This document shows positions 21,706 to 33,398 of a stretch of DNA of 64,000 nucleotides, one piece after another. How positions within the stretch are numbered: the first letter of the stretch is position 1; the number at the start of each line of letters is the position of its first letter. The DNA comes from Valencia hispanica (taxonomy: Eukaryota > Chordata > Actinopteri > Cyprinodontiformes > Valenciidae), in assembly GCA_963556495.2 (NCBI GenBank), contig OY747713.1:39103461-39167460 (forward strand), read 5' to 3'. The notes beneath the pieces are model-generated. The model ran no database searches. It worked only from the letters and a program-made list of their open reading frames with translations, and was not told the origin of the DNA. Both the position numbers and the translations under genes were made by a program.

Positions 21706-24000
21706 TAAGTATGGAGAAACAAGTCAGGTTGCACAGAAAACGTTACAGCTGTCATCTCAATACAAATGCAATATATGAAACAGAGGCGCAGAAGATGATG
21801 TTCATTGGTACCCCAGACGTCCCATTGTCAATGTTTAAAGTGTACAATGCGGCTGAGGAAAGAGGGGGAGGAGTTGAAAAATATTCAACTTACTGTAAGT
21901 CAACAATTGTTGACTTCATTCATCGGTAATACACTCAATCCAGTGGCCAAAACATCGTTTTAGTCCATGAAATATACATCATGACCTGTTTAGAAATAGT
22001 GAGTTAAATTTAACACTCAAAAATGCTTCACTTTTTCAGGTACTTTTTTGTTGACTACTTACCACATGAGCATCTAATAGAGCTATACTTATAACTGACA
22101 TATGTTTGTAGAGCTAAGTCAGAAAAACCTGCTTCGGTTTCTCTCCCTCCTTAAAGATGGAAGAGCATTTTAGCATGTCAAGGCTCTGTGCTCGTTTGAG
22201 CGTATTTTTCGAAGGGGTAATTTTTGGTTGTATCTATTTTTAAAGCAGTTGGCACCTTCTCAAACTTGAAGGAAATCCTTAAAACATATTGAATCAAGGC
22301 GCTTCACAGGGAATGATCCGTGCAGTCATCTCCTCAGGATTTCTGTTGTTGTTTGTCCCAGAAACTGAAATCCCCCAAAAACAGAATCCAAGCTAATAAA
22401 TATGTCACCATGACTTGTTGGTCCTACATTCAGACAACTGTGTGTGTGCGTGTGTGTGTGTGTGCGTGTGTGTGCGTGTGTGTGTGTGTGTGTGTGCGTG
22501 TAACAGAAGCATAGAAATTGCAGGCTTATTTGTAGGTTTGACAGCATACGGTTGCATCCCTGTACGTTGGCCTGTTGCTAGGTTGTGTTTGTTTTCCTCT
22601 TCCCCATGTCTGGATTCCACTGTCAGTGTATGCCAGTGTTGTTTGTTTGTTTATTTGTTTGTTTGTTTGTTTGCATGTGTGTGCTCATCTGAATGACTAT
22701 GCATCTGTTCACAGATTCTTGAGTAAGTAGTGTTTGTGTGTGTGTGTGTGGGGGGGAGCTGGATTGGCTTTCATTCGGGGCCTTTTGCTTTGCGTTTGTC
22801 TTGAGGGAGAGAGGCTGTAGATGAATGGATGTAGATGCGCTCTCGACTCGACAAACATTAATTATTAAGAATCGGCTCCGAATGCTGGTTTACACAAGAG
22901 CCGTCGGCGTGTGTGTACGTATGTGCTCAGCCGCTGTCTTCGCTTTGAAGTCATCTTATAAAGATTTGAAGGTTCCCGGCTGGAATTATTCGCTCCCATC
23001 ATTTAAAACTTAATTTCGCTGCTCGCTGTCAGTCTGTCAGTTTGTCAGCTCTCAGGAAACACTTTTATTTCCAATCGCATCAGCGCTGGAATTAACTCTA
23101 AGGAGCCAGCAGCCATAATCAATTCTTTGTTATAAATAATTAATCCGACGCACGCTAAAATATTCCGTATCAAGTGCAGAAGTCCAATGTAGTTTTCTAA
23201 CAGAATCAAGGAAATCGAACTTCATTTTTCTGTTTATTCTGCTCTTCATTTGTCTTGAAAGCGTTCTGGAGGAGCCGGCCTGTGTTGCAGAGGCATGAAA
23301 GGCATTCAGATTTACTCTGTGCTCTGTAGGCTTCAGATCAATGCCTTGTAAAGATTTAAAATAAGGATGCAGACCTGGAGAGGAGAAAAGAGAGAGTAAA
23401 AACAGTGGGGAGATTGACCCAAACGCAGACCTTCAGGCCAATAATCATTTCACTGCATCACTATTGACATAGGGTTGCTTCTTAGCTTTATACCCAGCAA
23501 ATTAACCTTTCATGTATGAATTCTGATTCATCATTAATTTTACTTTCAGCGTCTTCAAAAATAATTTTTATAGATAAAAATGATTTTTTTGTTAACTTAA
23601 ATTGTTCGTACTTTTTTTTTTTAACCAGTTCTGGCAGGTGGATGATTCATGTTCAGACTTTAGGGCATGTCGGTGACAAATAAATATATACGGCTAAAAC
23701 ATTATATTCACAGCCATGAAATTTTCATAAAATGAAACATAAGCTCTATTCTCTCTACTGTCTGATGTTGAGGTAAACAAAATTTGTCAGTTAAAGGCGA
23801 GGGGGTCTGGACGCCTGTGGAGGGGTATGAATACTTATCTGGAACACTCTAGGGTCAGCCACTGAGTCTGTGGAAACCTGACAGTGGAGCTGTTTGCTTG
23901 ATCGGGAGCCGGTGTAGGTACCAGATCTGCTCGGACGCCTGCGCCTGGCTATGACGTCATATTACATGGTTGGCTGGACATTAACACGTTGACGTAGTGC
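21706..24000. other. Mostly unique intergenic DNA with microsatellites
   Basis: A (GT)n/(GC)-interrupted tract lies at 22438-22500, a (GTTT)n tract at 22638-22672 and a (GT)n run at 22734-22752. The part 22780-23170 is repeat-free, mixed in composition, and holds homeodomain-like words (CAATTAATTATTAAG-type and ATAATTAATCC). It could be a conserved non-coding block, which needs comparison with other fish. No gene is recognised. Confidence 0.45.
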
Positions 24001-24007
24001 GCAGGTG

Positions 24008-24242
24008 TTTTTTTTTTTGAAGAACTTTATTGAACAAATAGCAAGTATACAACACATGAAAAAACGAAGTATACAGAAGAATTTAACAGATACAAACAGC
24101 CAGGGGGTGTTATATAAATACTGTACATGCAAAGATTTAAAAAACTCTGCTAATCTGCAAACATATTGTCTAATAACAGAAATGTGTTCTTTATATGCTT
24201 CAGAAACAATGTTGTTTCAATATTTTTAAGAACAGAAAAGCA

Positions 24243-24300
<58 letters not shown>
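24008..24300 (-). other. Retroposed 3' end: AATAAA plus poly(A) on minus strand
   Basis: On the minus strand the sequence reads TTGTTCAATAAAGTTCTTC followed by a run of about ten A (24008-24018 as T on plus). A poly(A) signal 8-10 bases before a genomic A-run is the mark of a reverse-transcribed RNA 3' end. The upstream 200 bases look like 3' UTR. I could not identify a source gene or a flanking duplication. An unannotated retroelement end is equally possible. Confidence 0.45.
24245..24299. repeat. (AT)n microsatellite
   Basis: A pure TA dinucleotide run of about 55 bases. Confidence 0.95.
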
Positions 24301-24303
<3 letters not shown>

Positions 24304-25655
24304 CCATATTTCTTAGTTGATGGTGTTATTATTCATTATTACCTGCATGGATTTTATATGTAGGTATTTTGTATGTAGAAGGACTGGAAAAACAATCACA
24401 AGGTGCTCTGGCTTTCTGTCTGGTAGCCTAGCCATGTGTGTTCAAATAAATCTTTGTGAACGTACACTGGTCGACCAGTAGGGGGTAGTATATAGTGTGG
24501 CCTACTCGGTCCCAATGAATAGGCTTATATCCATACTCCCACACATACAAGCTTTTTAGGGCTTTTAAAAAGCTGTCCACTGCGGTGACCACCACACGTT
24601 ACAAGGCGAACTGTGACAATTCCGAATGCAGGAGGGCAGTCAAAGCAAGGCTCAAGATTCGTGTCATCACTGAGAAGCGGCTGACCCCTTTTTCATTTTG
24701 CCATGTCTCTCTGTTCAATGGCAGAAACATCTCCCGGTTTCAGGAAAAGGGGAGGGGGTGAGGAGGCAGATGGGATCACCTTCATCAGGGCAGCATACAG
24801 TGTCCGCCTCCTGTGCTGGCCTCAAGGTTAAGACAGCTCGTTACGTTTTATGGTCCTCGTTAAAGACTCCCAACGCTCACGGGGCCGACAGGAATTTCAA
24901 GTTTTTTTTTTTCCTTTCTTTGACCCAGAAAAAGGTGTTCATCTAGGGTCCTTTAAAGATCCCACCTGATCCTGTGATCAAACACACACGGTGCTCAATG
25001 TGACTTCATTAGGGGGAAAAAAAACCCATCCGAATTCACTGTTTTTCAGCAAATGCTGAAGGAAAATAGATTATTTTCTATTTTCAAAGAGAACCAACGA
25101 GTTCTCTGTTTTAAATACAGGCTTGTTATTCTGCATGACCCCTCTTTTCATTACCATTTCTCAAAATATTGCTCAGTCTGGAATCCCCCAGTGAATGACA
25201 CTAAAATATAACCTCCTGAATGTGTTTTTGTTTACCTTTTCTCGCTGAAGTGTATGCTGCGCCGATTACTGTTATTGCGTGCCGAAAGATAGCAGCTCGA
25301 GTGTGCTCACTCAATTTATTTTACCTCCTCTTCTGGGTATTATTCATTATCACAGAGTGGTTCTTATTCAAGAGTGTTATTCAGAGATGAAAAGTTGCAT
25401 GGGTTTCATGCCAATTTGGACCTGCCAACAAAGGCTGACAATCACAGCAGCCAGTCACGGACTAGTTACTGTCCTGTATTTGAAATGTAAAGTTCTGTCC
25501 CGCTTCACGAGTCACATAATTAAATAGGACTTTGCATTCATGCTTTATTGATGAAGACGGGTGCCAAAACAGAGTACTGTTTCAAATCACTGGAGGTTTT
25601 GAAAGCCACATTAAGATGGATTCTGCTACTTTAGCTTGAAGTGACTCGAAACAAA
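24301..25655. other. Intergenic, nothing recognised
   Basis: No transposon termini, coding motifs or RNA gene. A CAGCATACAGTG...CATCTAGGGTCC stretch gives short open frames without domains. Confidence 0.35.
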
Positions 25656-25679
25656 TATGCATCCATTGTTTACACAAAC

Positions 25680-25870
25680 ATGTCTTCGCGGCGGGTCTCC
25701 AGTGGTTATCCAGAAAGGGCTAACAGGCATGTTTCAGAGTACCTGGAGAGAACCCATACATGCACAGAGAGAACATTCATCCTCCATACAGTTGGGATTT
25801 GAACCATGGATTATTATTATTTTTTTAGCTTTAAAGAAACAATGCTAACAACTGCACCACCATGCAGTCG
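25680..25870. repeat. Dispersed fish repeat fragment ('GAGAACCCA...CACCACC')
   Basis: The order CTGGAGAGAACCCATACATG, CACAGAGAGAACATTCATCC, GGGATTTGAACCATGGATTA, AACAATGCTAACAACTGCAC follows a dispersed repeat unit that is common in fish genomes. The ATTTGAACC word resembles a Pol III B box, but no full tRNA structure is visible. Confidence 0.5.
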
Positions 25871-26036
25871 AAGAACAAATGTGTTTAATGTGTTTAACAC
25901 CCAAGGCACCTGTAGCGAAAAGCTGAGCTTCAAATCATAAATCGAAATTATCCTACAAGCTAGTGCAAGTGAGTTTTTGTGAAAAAAGAGTCAGAATTGC
26001 ACAGGTTGGATGGGTTTCCTTTTTATTGGACAGCCA

Positions 26037-26660
26037 CAGTCCTTTCCTAAAGTATTCATTCCCGTTTAACCTTTTCACATTTTGCCGGACTGACATTTTT
26101 GTGCATTCTTCTTTGCAAGCCAGTTGAAGCTCAATCAGATTAAACACAGAATGTCTGTGAACATCGGATGTGAAGTCTTAGCACACTTTCTCAGCTGGAT
26201 TTAGGTCTGGCTATTCTAAAACATACATATGCTTTAACCTAAACTACTTAACTGCAACTTTGACGTAGGTTTATTTTCATTGTCCTGCAGGAAGGTGAAC
26301 CTCTATCTCAGATGCAAGGCTTTTGTAGCTTTTCTTATCCATTTTCCACCAACTTCTTTGGCCTTCTAAAGATAAAAAACCCATCCCCACAGCATGATGC
26401 TGCTACCCATATGTTTTATGGTGGGGATGATACCTTTTATTCACTCATATTCTCTAACGAAATTTATTTGGCAACTTCATAAGACAGTTGGTTGCACTGG
26501 ATTTCATTTAGGGGTATCAGAGGAAAGGAGGCTGAATGCAGATTCCTGCAACCATTTTCTGATTTTTCTCAAAGAATTTTGAAAAACATGAATCATTCTT
26601 CTTCTTCTTCATTGGTCTGTCACACAAAATAGCAATTAAATACAGACCAGTAATACTTGA
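26037..26660 (-). mobile_element. Decayed Tc1-type element, minus strand
   Basis: The left end reads CAGTCCTTTCCTAAAGTATTC then CCGTTTAACCTTTTCACATTTTGCC, a diverged CAGTGCCTTGC...CACATTTTG terminus of a common fish family. Antisense transposase debris follows (CAGCATGATGCTGCTACC and TGGTGGGGATGAT at about 26390-26425). Multiple indels leave no open frame longer than about 60 codons. The right end is truncated near 26660. Confidence 0.65.
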
Positions 26661-27440
26661 AATGGTGAATTGAGTTATCTTCAGAGTCTATTGAAAGCAC
26701 TGTTGGCGGGCAGCTATTTTAACATCTCTCAAGTAATAGGGGAACTCTGCTGATGTTGAGAATCTGTGGTTTGAAGGATCTTTAATGGCATTGTCTGTAC
26801 ATTCGCATCGATGGACTGAAAAAGGGAAAAGAAAGCAGAAAAGACAAAAACATTTGATGTACAATGAAAAAAAAATAGAAAAAAAAATATAGATATGAAG
26901 ACTATTATGAAGATTATTAATGCTCATGTGATGATATTGCCTAAATCAAAGGTTCCTCTTTTATTTTACTGGATGCATAATTGTTTTTATGTTTTTCATT
27001 ATTTAACAAATCTGCAACCTGAACGCTTACTTTTCTCTTACATAATATATAAGAAATAGTATACAGTACAGTGGGGATATTAATGATAATGCTTGTCAAG
27101 ACCCATGTACTCAACAAGATTAGCTTTGACAGCCATGTGACCTAGATAAACAAAGTTCAGTAAATTACATATTAAAATAAAAATGAAACATTTATATTAT
27201 TCATCATTTTTTTTTACAAGATTTTTACTATTCCAATAAATTTTCCACATATTTATGATTCAATAATCACATTGTAAGTCTGAAGGAAACATTTCTGTGG
27301 TATTAAAACTTAAATCTAGAAAGAGCTATGAAATGTGCTAAATATTAGTTATGAATAGCAGCAGTCTGATAGCCTCTTGTCAAATGTAGGACCAAAACAG
27401 CAAAATGTTAACAAATTATCTATTGTTTATTCAAGTCACA
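26661..27440. other. AT-rich intergenic DNA
   Basis: A-rich tracts at 26860-26890 and short T runs. No feature recognised. Confidence 0.35.
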
Positions 27441-27454
27441 AACATAAAATACAA

Positions 27455-28640
27455 AGAGTGATGTGAAAAAGTGTTTGCCCGCTTACAGCTTTCTCTTTTT
27501 TCCACACTTAAATGTTTGATATCATCAAACTGTTTCAAAATTTGACAAAGATAACCTTAGTAAATACAAAAAGCAGTTTTCAAATAATGATTTCATTTAT
27601 AAACTGGCCTGATACAAAAATCCTGCTCCCTAAACCGAATAACTGGTTGTGTCACTAACAGGTAAGAAGTCTTTTATCCTGGCTGTGAGGATATTTTGAC
27701 CCAGTATTCTTAGCTGAACTCTTTAAATTCACCCATATTGGAGGGTTTTCAAGTACGAACTCTTTAAGGGCATGCAACAGCACCTCAATTGGATTTAGGT
27801 CCAGAACATGACTAGGCTATTGTAAGTAGTTCATTTTGGGGCTTTTTTTTTTTTAAACCAAGCACAATGTTCTATTCTAGAGATGCTGTTCTTTTTTTAT
27901 GCCAGATTTAACAGGATTTTCCGCAATGTTTGGAAGGGGTCTTGGTAGTGGAATTCAAAAAATCTCGCTCTCCCTCAAATACTCTGGATAGCAGCTTTAA
28001 GATATGTTCTGGGCTTAGATGTTGAATCATGAGCCCTGACCCTAACTGAGGAATGTGAAGCCTGCAGGGATTTTAGTGTTTTTCTGGATCATTTTGCCAC
28101 CTCCTGGATGAATCGCTGATGCACTCTTGCAGTAATTCTGGTAGGCCTGCCACTGCTGGGAAGGTTTACCAATGTTCCACATTTTCTCCATTTATGAATA
28201 ATAGCTCTAATAGCTCACTGGAGTTCCAGGGCCTTAGAAATGACTTTTTAACCATTACCAGACAGGGAGGTGTCAAAGACTTTGTTTCTCTTCTGGGCTT
28301 GAATTTGTTTGGATTAGACCACTATGTGTTGATTTTTTAAAGGTTTTTCGCATACTTCGGGATTTCGGACTGGTTCTATTCAAGTGATATCTTCATTCTA
28401 CAGGTGTGGTAGTAAATAGACGTGGGGGGGGGCTACTCAAACTGAACCAAAAAGGGTTGTCTTCTTCTTTAACAAGACGGCACACAGGACAATGCTGGTT
28501 TAGATAGCTTTTTTCCCCTTAATAAAACATATCATTTAAAAATAGCATTTTCTATTTCCTCATTTTATCTTGGTCTGATATTGAAATTAGTTTGATGATC
28601 TGAAACGTTTAGGTGCAACACAAAAAACAATAGACATATG
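27455..28640 (-). mobile_element. Decayed Tc1-like element, minus strand
   Basis: The left terminus GTGAAAAAGTGTTTGCCC continues to ATCATCAAAC...TTTGACAAAGATAAC at about 27515-27560, and an inverse of this (TTTGATGATCTGAAACGTTT) lies at about 28590-28612. Between them are antisense transposase pieces: ATTGGAGGGTTTTCAAGTACG and CAATTGGATTTAGGTC (C-terminal side), then GGTAGGCCTGCCACTGCTGG and CCATTTATGAATAATAGCTC (N-terminal side). The catalytic middle is largely lost. The plus-strand relic at 46485-47010 seems to belong to the same family. Confidence 0.7.
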
Positions 28641-29970
28641 GTTTTATTAGAAAGCTATGATAAACATCCCAGAGTTTTAGCTGAGGTGCTGCGGGATTCA
28701 GCAGAAAAGCCAGAGTGAGAAAGATGACAGCCACATGTTACTTAGTGCTTTGTATTCAGCTGCACCTCTCTGAAGTAATACAACAATTTTGTTAAAGGTA
28801 AACAAGCATCTGCATAGAGTCCTGAAAAGGATTATAGTTGACTATAGTTGAGTAAATCTCATCCAATCTGTGCATTACCCATTGAATCAAAAAGGAATGA
28901 ACTCTGGATGGAAGAAGGTTTTCTCTTGTTGACTCGTTTGTCATTTTAAACCCATTTCCATCTCACTTATCTCCCTCTGGCTTTCAGCTGTTTGTCGAAG
29001 GGCTGGAGCAGTGCCAACCCCATTACTCCTGCAAGACTGTAAGTCGCAGCCTCATTGACAGGGATGTGACAACAAGCGTTTAGACAGGGAGGAGATCATT
29101 CATCATTAACCGCGCAGCCATGGAGGAGACAAACACGTCTGGTCTGACGACGAAGCTTTGCCGGCGCCCCGCCGCACCTGTTTCACATGAGTTCTTTGGC
29201 TTCCTCACCTCCGCTTTGGGTTTGTGTTGGAGAATGTTAATTAGCAAACGTCCTTGACAAAACCTTGCTTGCAATCTCCCCGGTGATCCGACAAAAAGGG
29301 AGACATGCAGAGAGAAGAAGCACAAAGTGCTACAAAGAGGAGGGCACTGGTAAGACTTTTACAAAGAGCACTTAGATATTGCTTGATGTTTTGTATAAAA
29401 CCTTCTTTCAAGAGCTTTCTCGAGAGATACTCTAAAAGCTTCCAGTAATCTTCCTCCATCCCCTTGTCTGGGCCTGAATCAGCATCAGTCCTACAGTGGT
29501 AAAATGAGATAATCTCCTTGCATGTCTCTCTACTCCAATCCATTCTCTCAGCTACTTAACTTCAAAATACTCCTTAGATCCTCGTTGCAGCGGGCAGACA
29601 AAACCTTTGCATTTGCTTGATTCCATCCATTGACACTTGCACTGTTAGCCGCCATCGCCTCAGGCCACTGACGATATTAGCCAAGAATTGACGTCCATCA
29701 GTTGGAAAGGCAGGGGGCCAAGGACTGCCTCATTTTTACAGAACAGACGGGAGTTATTGATCGAGAAGCTGAGATTGGCCAATCATTAACACATCAATCC
29801 TTGCTAAAGGCACAAAGACATGGTAATATTACTGCACTGAGAAACTAAGCTTCACAACATACAGCTAATAATCTCTCTTTGCATGACAGCAATGGTCATT
29901 TCAGTGGCAGAAATATATACTGTATTGATGTCTTTCCAAAGACAGGTTTTGTCAGAATCCCATTTTACTC
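28641..29970. other. Unique island with one candidate micro-exon
   Basis: This stretch lacks recognisable transposon termini and has near-average GC, unlike its neighbours. It contains the 51-nt splice-bounded candidate at 28988-29038. Sequence at 29640-29800 has an inverted TTGGC/GCCAA arrangement (GAAAGGCAGGGGGCCAAGG and GATTGGCCAATC). No protein domain is recognised in the frames at 29080-29543. Confidence 0.4.
28988..29038 (+). other. Candidate 51-nt exon with good splice sites (weak)
   Basis: A pyrimidine-rich tract and CTTTCAG precede base 28988; base 29038 is followed by GTAAGT, a perfect donor from +1 to +6. The enclosed 51 bases are a multiple of three and read LFVEGLEQCQPHYSCKT. 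I do not recognise this peptide. The position -1 base (T) is not the preferred G. Such combinations can occur by chance in 64 kb, so this is a lead and not a gene call. Confidence 0.18.
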
Positions 29971-29971
29971 T

Positions 29972-30198
29972 CAGGGGTCTCCAACCCTGGTCCTCGAGAG
30001 CTACTGTCCTCTCAGGTTTTAGAGGCATTCCTGCTCCAACACAGCTGTATCAAATGAATGGCTTGTTAGCATGCCTTTGGCAAACTTGATGGCATGCTGC
30101 AGAGGTAATTCAATTATTTGATTCAGCTGTGTTGGAGCAGGGATGCATCTAAAACCTTCTGGACATGAGCTCTCGAGGACCAGGGTTGGAGACCCCTG
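29972..30198. mobile_element. Short hAT-like MITE (227 bp) with long inverted ends
   Basis: CAGGGGTCTCCAACCCTGGT at the left end is exactly inverted at the right end (ACCAGGGTTGGAGACCCCTG). The inverse match continues inward through CCTCGAGAGCT, with further inverted pairs such as GCTCCAACACAGCTG and CAGCTGTGTTGGAGC. An 8-bp duplication is not recognisable now. It is non-coding. Confidence 0.85.
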
Positions 30199-30703
30199 CG
30201 TTAAATCATTCTTCGGTCATTTCACAGGCTCAACATCAGCACACAGAGAAAAAGCCTACATAGGTGATGGCACAGAGGTGCACAGATCAAGGGTAAGCTT
30301 TGAAAGTGATTCTAATTTTTGAAAATGTGTGCAGGCAGTTTTGTGCGTAAACATCACTGAATAAGCACTTTTAAAGAACTATGAACTTGACCATTTTTTT
30401 TTTTTTACATGACAGACTTGAACTGAGTGCAGCTCTCCTTGGCTCTATTGAGGAATTAATCAAAGATTAAAATTTAACAACTTCTAGGACAAACATTTGC
30501 AGCTTTGTGAAGTTGTGACATTTACCCTTAAAGGTAAGGTCGTGGAGAATGTTGTGTATGGGTGTTTTTGTGTCCGGGCTCAGTTCAAGCTATTATGCAT
30601 ACACATTTCTGTCTATGTGGAAGCTGCTATTGATAATGTAAGCCCCTTCCCCTCCCTTCTAATTATACAACAACACCTTCCCCTTCCCTTTAAATATAGT
30701 ACA
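30199..30703. other. Intergenic, nothing recognised
   Basis: AT-rich, with a T10-type run near 30396-30407. The 103-codon frame at 30497-30808 crosses into the next transposon and has no domain. Confidence 0.35.
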
Positions 30704-31330
30704 CAGTTGAAACCAGAAGTTTATATAGACCAAATAAAAAGAGGTATATATCTCTTTTTCTCACTGTTTGAGGTTAAACTAAGACCAAACTTCTTCTGCT
30801 TTACCTAAATGACCTAAATTAATTCTATTTGCTAAATGCCACAATAATGGGGAAAAAAAGGAATATGTCAAGAGATTTATTTATTAATGTCTTCAAAATC
30901 AGAAGTTTACATACAGAATGATTACCATCTCTTTGAACAACAAGAGAAAGAGGAGATGATGATGAAGTCCTGGCTTTGGAAACTTCTGATTTTCACATTT
31001 TAGTTAATTCTAGGCACACCTGTGGATGCATTTAAGACCACACCTGGAACACACTGCTTCCCTGTGTGACATGATGGGATATCGGGAAGAGAATTGTGGA
31101 GCTTCACAAATCTGGTCTGATGAACTAAAGTGGAACTGTTTGGCTAATAATGACTATTGCTACATTTGGAAGAAAAATGGGGAGGTTTGTAAGTCTGGGA
31201 ACACCATCCCAACTGTGAAGTATGCAGAATTGAACACATGTAAAAAAGCTGGTAAAGGATATGTTGCAATTGCTTTACACTACCATATGATCACACTTGA
31301 TCTTGTGATCTACATATTATATTAAGATTT
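30704..31330 (+). mobile_element. Tc1-like relic with paired terminal repeats (IR/DR style)
   Basis: CAGTTGAAACCAGAAGTTTA at 30704 is an outer terminal repeat, preceded by TA. A second copy of the core, AATCAGAAGTTTACATACAG, lies about 190 bp inward at about 30897. This paired arrangement is seen in salmonid-type Tc1 elements. Transposase scraps follow: WSDELKWNCLANNDYCYIWK and GNTIPTVKY (about 31110-31225), in which the SDE aspartate is the first catalytic residue. Helix-turn-helix and third acid are missing. No right end was found. Confidence 0.7.
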
Positions 31331-32130
31331 ATTCATAAAAAGATTGAAACATGTCAAGTCGGGTCTGTGAGGTGAGTTCAGGCTGTTGAAGAGCTGACCT
31401 ATGAATATGAATTGTTTCAGTTTCAACTACATGAACTGAACTTAGAACTTGTGATGTTGAATTTCTAAAAGTAACCACAGAACCCCAAACATTGTCTGAA
31501 ACAGAAACCTTTAAGTCTTTCTCAAATGCACATTTTCCCAAAGAGGGCTTGAGTTGCTCAACGTAGTTGATTCAAAATAAGAGATTATAACTTTCCACGA
31601 TGAATGGAAGATGCAAGCTGCTGAAGGAGATATCTGAGCGGTTTTGGGAAAAGTGTACTTTGCTGAGATCTCCTCAAAGAATGCTAGTTTGCTCTGTATA
31701 AAAAAAAAAGTTCTTTAAAGTGCATACCTAACCTAAAGAAAAAAATACTACCCGAGGCACAAGATGGGAATAAGGGGTTAGACTAGAAGAAAAACTGCAC
31801 AGATTGAAATATTTTCTGACCTGAGCCTGTACCTCGAGGGAGATTAACTGCAGGTTTATTGATGGATAAAGGAAGAAAAGAATCCAGTAAGGAGCTGAGA
31901 AAAAAGTCCTGGACCAAAACCAGCTTGAGTACCAGCCAAGAATTAGGACAAAAATCCTCTCTGGATTATGATCGGTTGTTTAAAGGAACACACCTATTTA
32001 TAAGTGACTAATTAACCTCCAGTTTTATAACAACATACCACTGATTCCAAAAATGTACTTATTGTACATTTCTGATATTGAATCAGACAGTAGATCTGTA
32101 AGGCTTATCAAAATTATTTTCATTAGCTAA
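31331..32130. other. Spacer between two related Tc1 relics
   Basis: No coding motif or clear terminus is present. It may include decayed 3' parts of the element to the left. Confidence 0.35.
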
Positions 32131-32139
32131 TTCCAGAAT

Positions 32140-32990
32140 AAAGAGAACCCATTTTTGTAATGATCTCTTCGGATACAAAAGTTTATATACACTAACATTA
32201 TTATGGCTTTAAACAATTTAGAACAATTCAGATGATGATGTCATGCCTTTGTAAGCTTATAATAGGGCAATTCACAACATTTGAGGTAAATGGAGGAAAC
32301 ATGCAGAAGCAAAAAATCAGCTAAGATATCCAGAAGGGAACTGTGGACCTCCACAAGCCTGGTTCATCATTGGGTACAGTTTCCTGATGCCTAAGGAGCC
32401 ACATGTTGCTGTTCAAACATTGATATGGATCAATTGAAAACATTAGTTTGTCCAGATATACTGTACGGGAAGGAAACAGGTACTGTGTCCCAGGGATACA
32501 AAACATATTTTGGTATGAAACATATATGTCAACCCCAGAACAAAAGGAAAATACCTTAGGAAGGTGCTGGTTGAAATTGCTAATAGTCTCACCATACCCA
32601 ATGAAATCAGTCTTGTACGAACATGGGCCGAGAGGCCACTCAGAAGAACCAGCCATCATTCCCAAAAAAAACACAAAAAGTCAGATTACAGTTGATGAAT
32701 ACACTCAATGGAAAAAAAGCTAAATGTTTGGAGACATGTGCTCTGGTCTGAGGATCATTATTTGGCCATAATGACTATAATTGCATTTTTAGAAAAAAGG
32801 GAGAAGGCTACATTCCTGAAATCATCATCCCAAGTGTGAAGTACGAGCGTGGAAACATGATGTTGAGCAACTAGTACACCTAATGTAATAAAGAACACCA
32901 TGAAGAAACAACACTACCGTGTGAAATATTGAAACATAGTCAGACAGGACATTAAAGCTTAGGCACAAATGACTAAGCAATGCCACCACA
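32140..32990 (+). mobile_element. Second Tc1-like relic, direct orientation
   Basis: AAAAGTTTATATACACTAAC at about 32176 resembles an inner terminal repeat. Translated scraps include a 'GHNDYNCIFRKKGEGY' stretch, 'IIIPSVKYERGNMML' and a preceding 'CALV.GSLF' region where family members read W-S-D-E (about 32735-32870). They parallel the scraps at 31110-31225, so both relics come from related elements. Frameshifts and stops are many, and no right end is seen. Confidence 0.6.
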
Positions 32991-33009
32991 TTAGTAACAA
33001 ATAGGGCTT

Positions 33010-33340
33010 TTAAATCCAGAAACAACCGGTGCTAGTTTGGTGTTTGGAGCCAGTGCTTACTTGGTTCTTAGCCGGTTCATTCAACGCACCGGTTGATTTT
33101 TCCACTGGCACAGGGCCCACTCACTGCTGCGTCATTGTGTTGTCTAAAAAAGAAGCAAAAAAGTGGTTGTTAGCAAGCACCAGCTCTCACCCAGTAAGGA
33201 GTTGGTGCTTGATTAAGCATCGGTTTGGAACCAAGAACCAAGTGCTTTGGTGGTTGAAAACCGAAGTACCTGTTCCGAGTCAGGCTCTCACGCCAAACTA
33301 GCATTGGAACCAGCTGGTGGAAAAAGGCCCAGAGTGATTT
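33010..33340. mobile_element. MITE-like element with inverted ends
   Basis: GGTGCTAGTTTGG on the left is matched in inverse by CCAAACTAGCATT on the right (33290-33305). Inner GAGCCAGTGCTTACTTGGTTC pairs loosely with the inverse of GAACCAAGTGCTTTGG. The exact borders and target duplication are unclear. Confidence 0.5.
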
Positions 33341-33398
33341 AAGAACAATACAGTCAACATTTTGGAGTGTCCATCACAAAAAAAGAAAGCCTACAAAC

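Noticed and set aside
22326..22696. Open frames of Thr-His or Cys-Val repeats around the (GT)n tract
   Set aside because: They exist only because a dinucleotide repeat has no stop codons; no conserved domain or start context.
29241..29543. 100-codon minus-strand frame as a host gene
   Set aside because: No domain recognised, no splice or start support, and composition like its surroundings.
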